This document shows positions 43,550 to 43,581 of a DNA stretch of 43,581 nt, in pieces. Made by a program: the position numbers and the translations under genes. The stretch's first letter is position 1; each line of letters begins with the position of its first letter. Source of the DNA: Gammaproteobacteria bacterium (GTDB lineage Bacteria; Pseudomonadota; Gammaproteobacteria; Steroidobacterales; Woeseiaceae); the NCBI GenBank assembly GCA_009937605.1, contig JAACFG010000003.1, forward strand, positions 1 to 43,581, written 5' to 3'. The notes under the pieces are model-generated. The model worked only from the letters and a program-made list of their open reading frames with translations, ran no database searches and had not been told where the DNA came from.

Positions 43550-43581
43550 ATGCCTCACTACCAATTGATCGAAGATCCGGA
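43550..43581 (+). CDS. 5' end of an unidentified gene, cut by the window edge
   Basis: ATG at 43550 opens a frame of ten codons (MPHYQLIEDP) that runs off the window. It is divergent from the membrane-protein gene. The start YQLIEDP is reminiscent of ribonuclease D, but ten residues are too few to name it. No clear Shine-Dalgarno. Confidence 0.35.
   Translation, partial: MPHYQLIEDP

Noticed and set aside
1-43581. Mobile elements, CRISPR arrays, tRNA or rRNA genes
   Set aside because: No transposase, integrase, regular repeat array or tRNA-like cloverleaf was seen on reading the gaps by eye.

Overview
This window reads as a compact chromosomal segment of a free-living, probably marine, gammaproteobacterium. 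The evidence is the order yrbG-kdsD-kdsC-lptC-lptA-lptB-rpoN-hpf-ptsN-rapZ, a DegS/AlgW-type protease, an IbaG-type BolA protein, Mpl, and a CpxRA-like two-component pair. The family cannot be fixed from the sequence; a Woeseiales- or Chromatiales-like lineage is only an impression. I saw no mobile element, CRISPR array, tRNA or rRNA, and no gene-free stretch longer than about 240 bases.

Layout. (1) 148-9362: envelope protease, IbaG, then the conserved LPS-precursor, LPS-export, sigma-54 and nitrogen-PTS block. The mla phospholipid-transport genes that normally lie between ibaG and yrbG are missing, and npr is missing after rapZ. (2) 9382-14584: MgtE magnesium channel, patatin-like phospholipase, exported Bcp-type peroxiredoxin, and a vWA/MoxR pair. 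(3) 14616-24157, mostly minus strand: a central-carbon block, tkt-gap-pgk and then pyk with a penicillin-acylase-family gene. A Tat-exported PhoX/DUF839 gene lies inverted between pgk and pyk. (4) 24292-29774: the activated-methyl genes metK and ahcY, followed by a cpdA-like phosphodiesterase, a TraB/GumN protein and hemL. (5) 29771-32973, minus strand: a probable copper TonB receptor with a His/Met-rich DUF2946 protein, and a LON-substrate-binding-domain protein. (6) 33224-41556: a CpxR/CpxA-like pair followed by a seven-gene operon for membrane-lipid modification. (7) 41578-43581: mpl, an unknown membrane protein, and the first ten codons of another gene.

The most interesting part is region 6. 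Its operon encodes two different CFA-superfamily SAM methyltransferases, a DUF2878 membrane protein, a secreted DUF3108/DUF6134-like protein, a lipocalin lipoprotein, a COG2907 FAD oxidoreductase and a DUF1365 protein. A good match to the CpxR box (GTAAA-N5-GTAAC) lies just upstream, directly after the Cpx-like pair. This suggests an envelope-stress-controlled pathway that methylates or oxidises membrane fatty acids and perhaps moves the product through the periplasm. The Cfa-like enzyme of the trio has lost two residues of the E. coli CFA-synthase bicarbonate site, while the other methyltransferase keeps them, so the two probably do different chemistry. metK and ahcY, which supply SAM and remove SAH, lie elsewhere in the same window.

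In noncoding DNA the most notable signals are two mutually exclusive hairpins between hpf and ptsN, a minus-strand terminator without an upstream gene near 33030-33057 (possible small RNA), overlapping divergent promoters between tkt and metK, and an unusual number of convergent genes whose ends touch or overlap.
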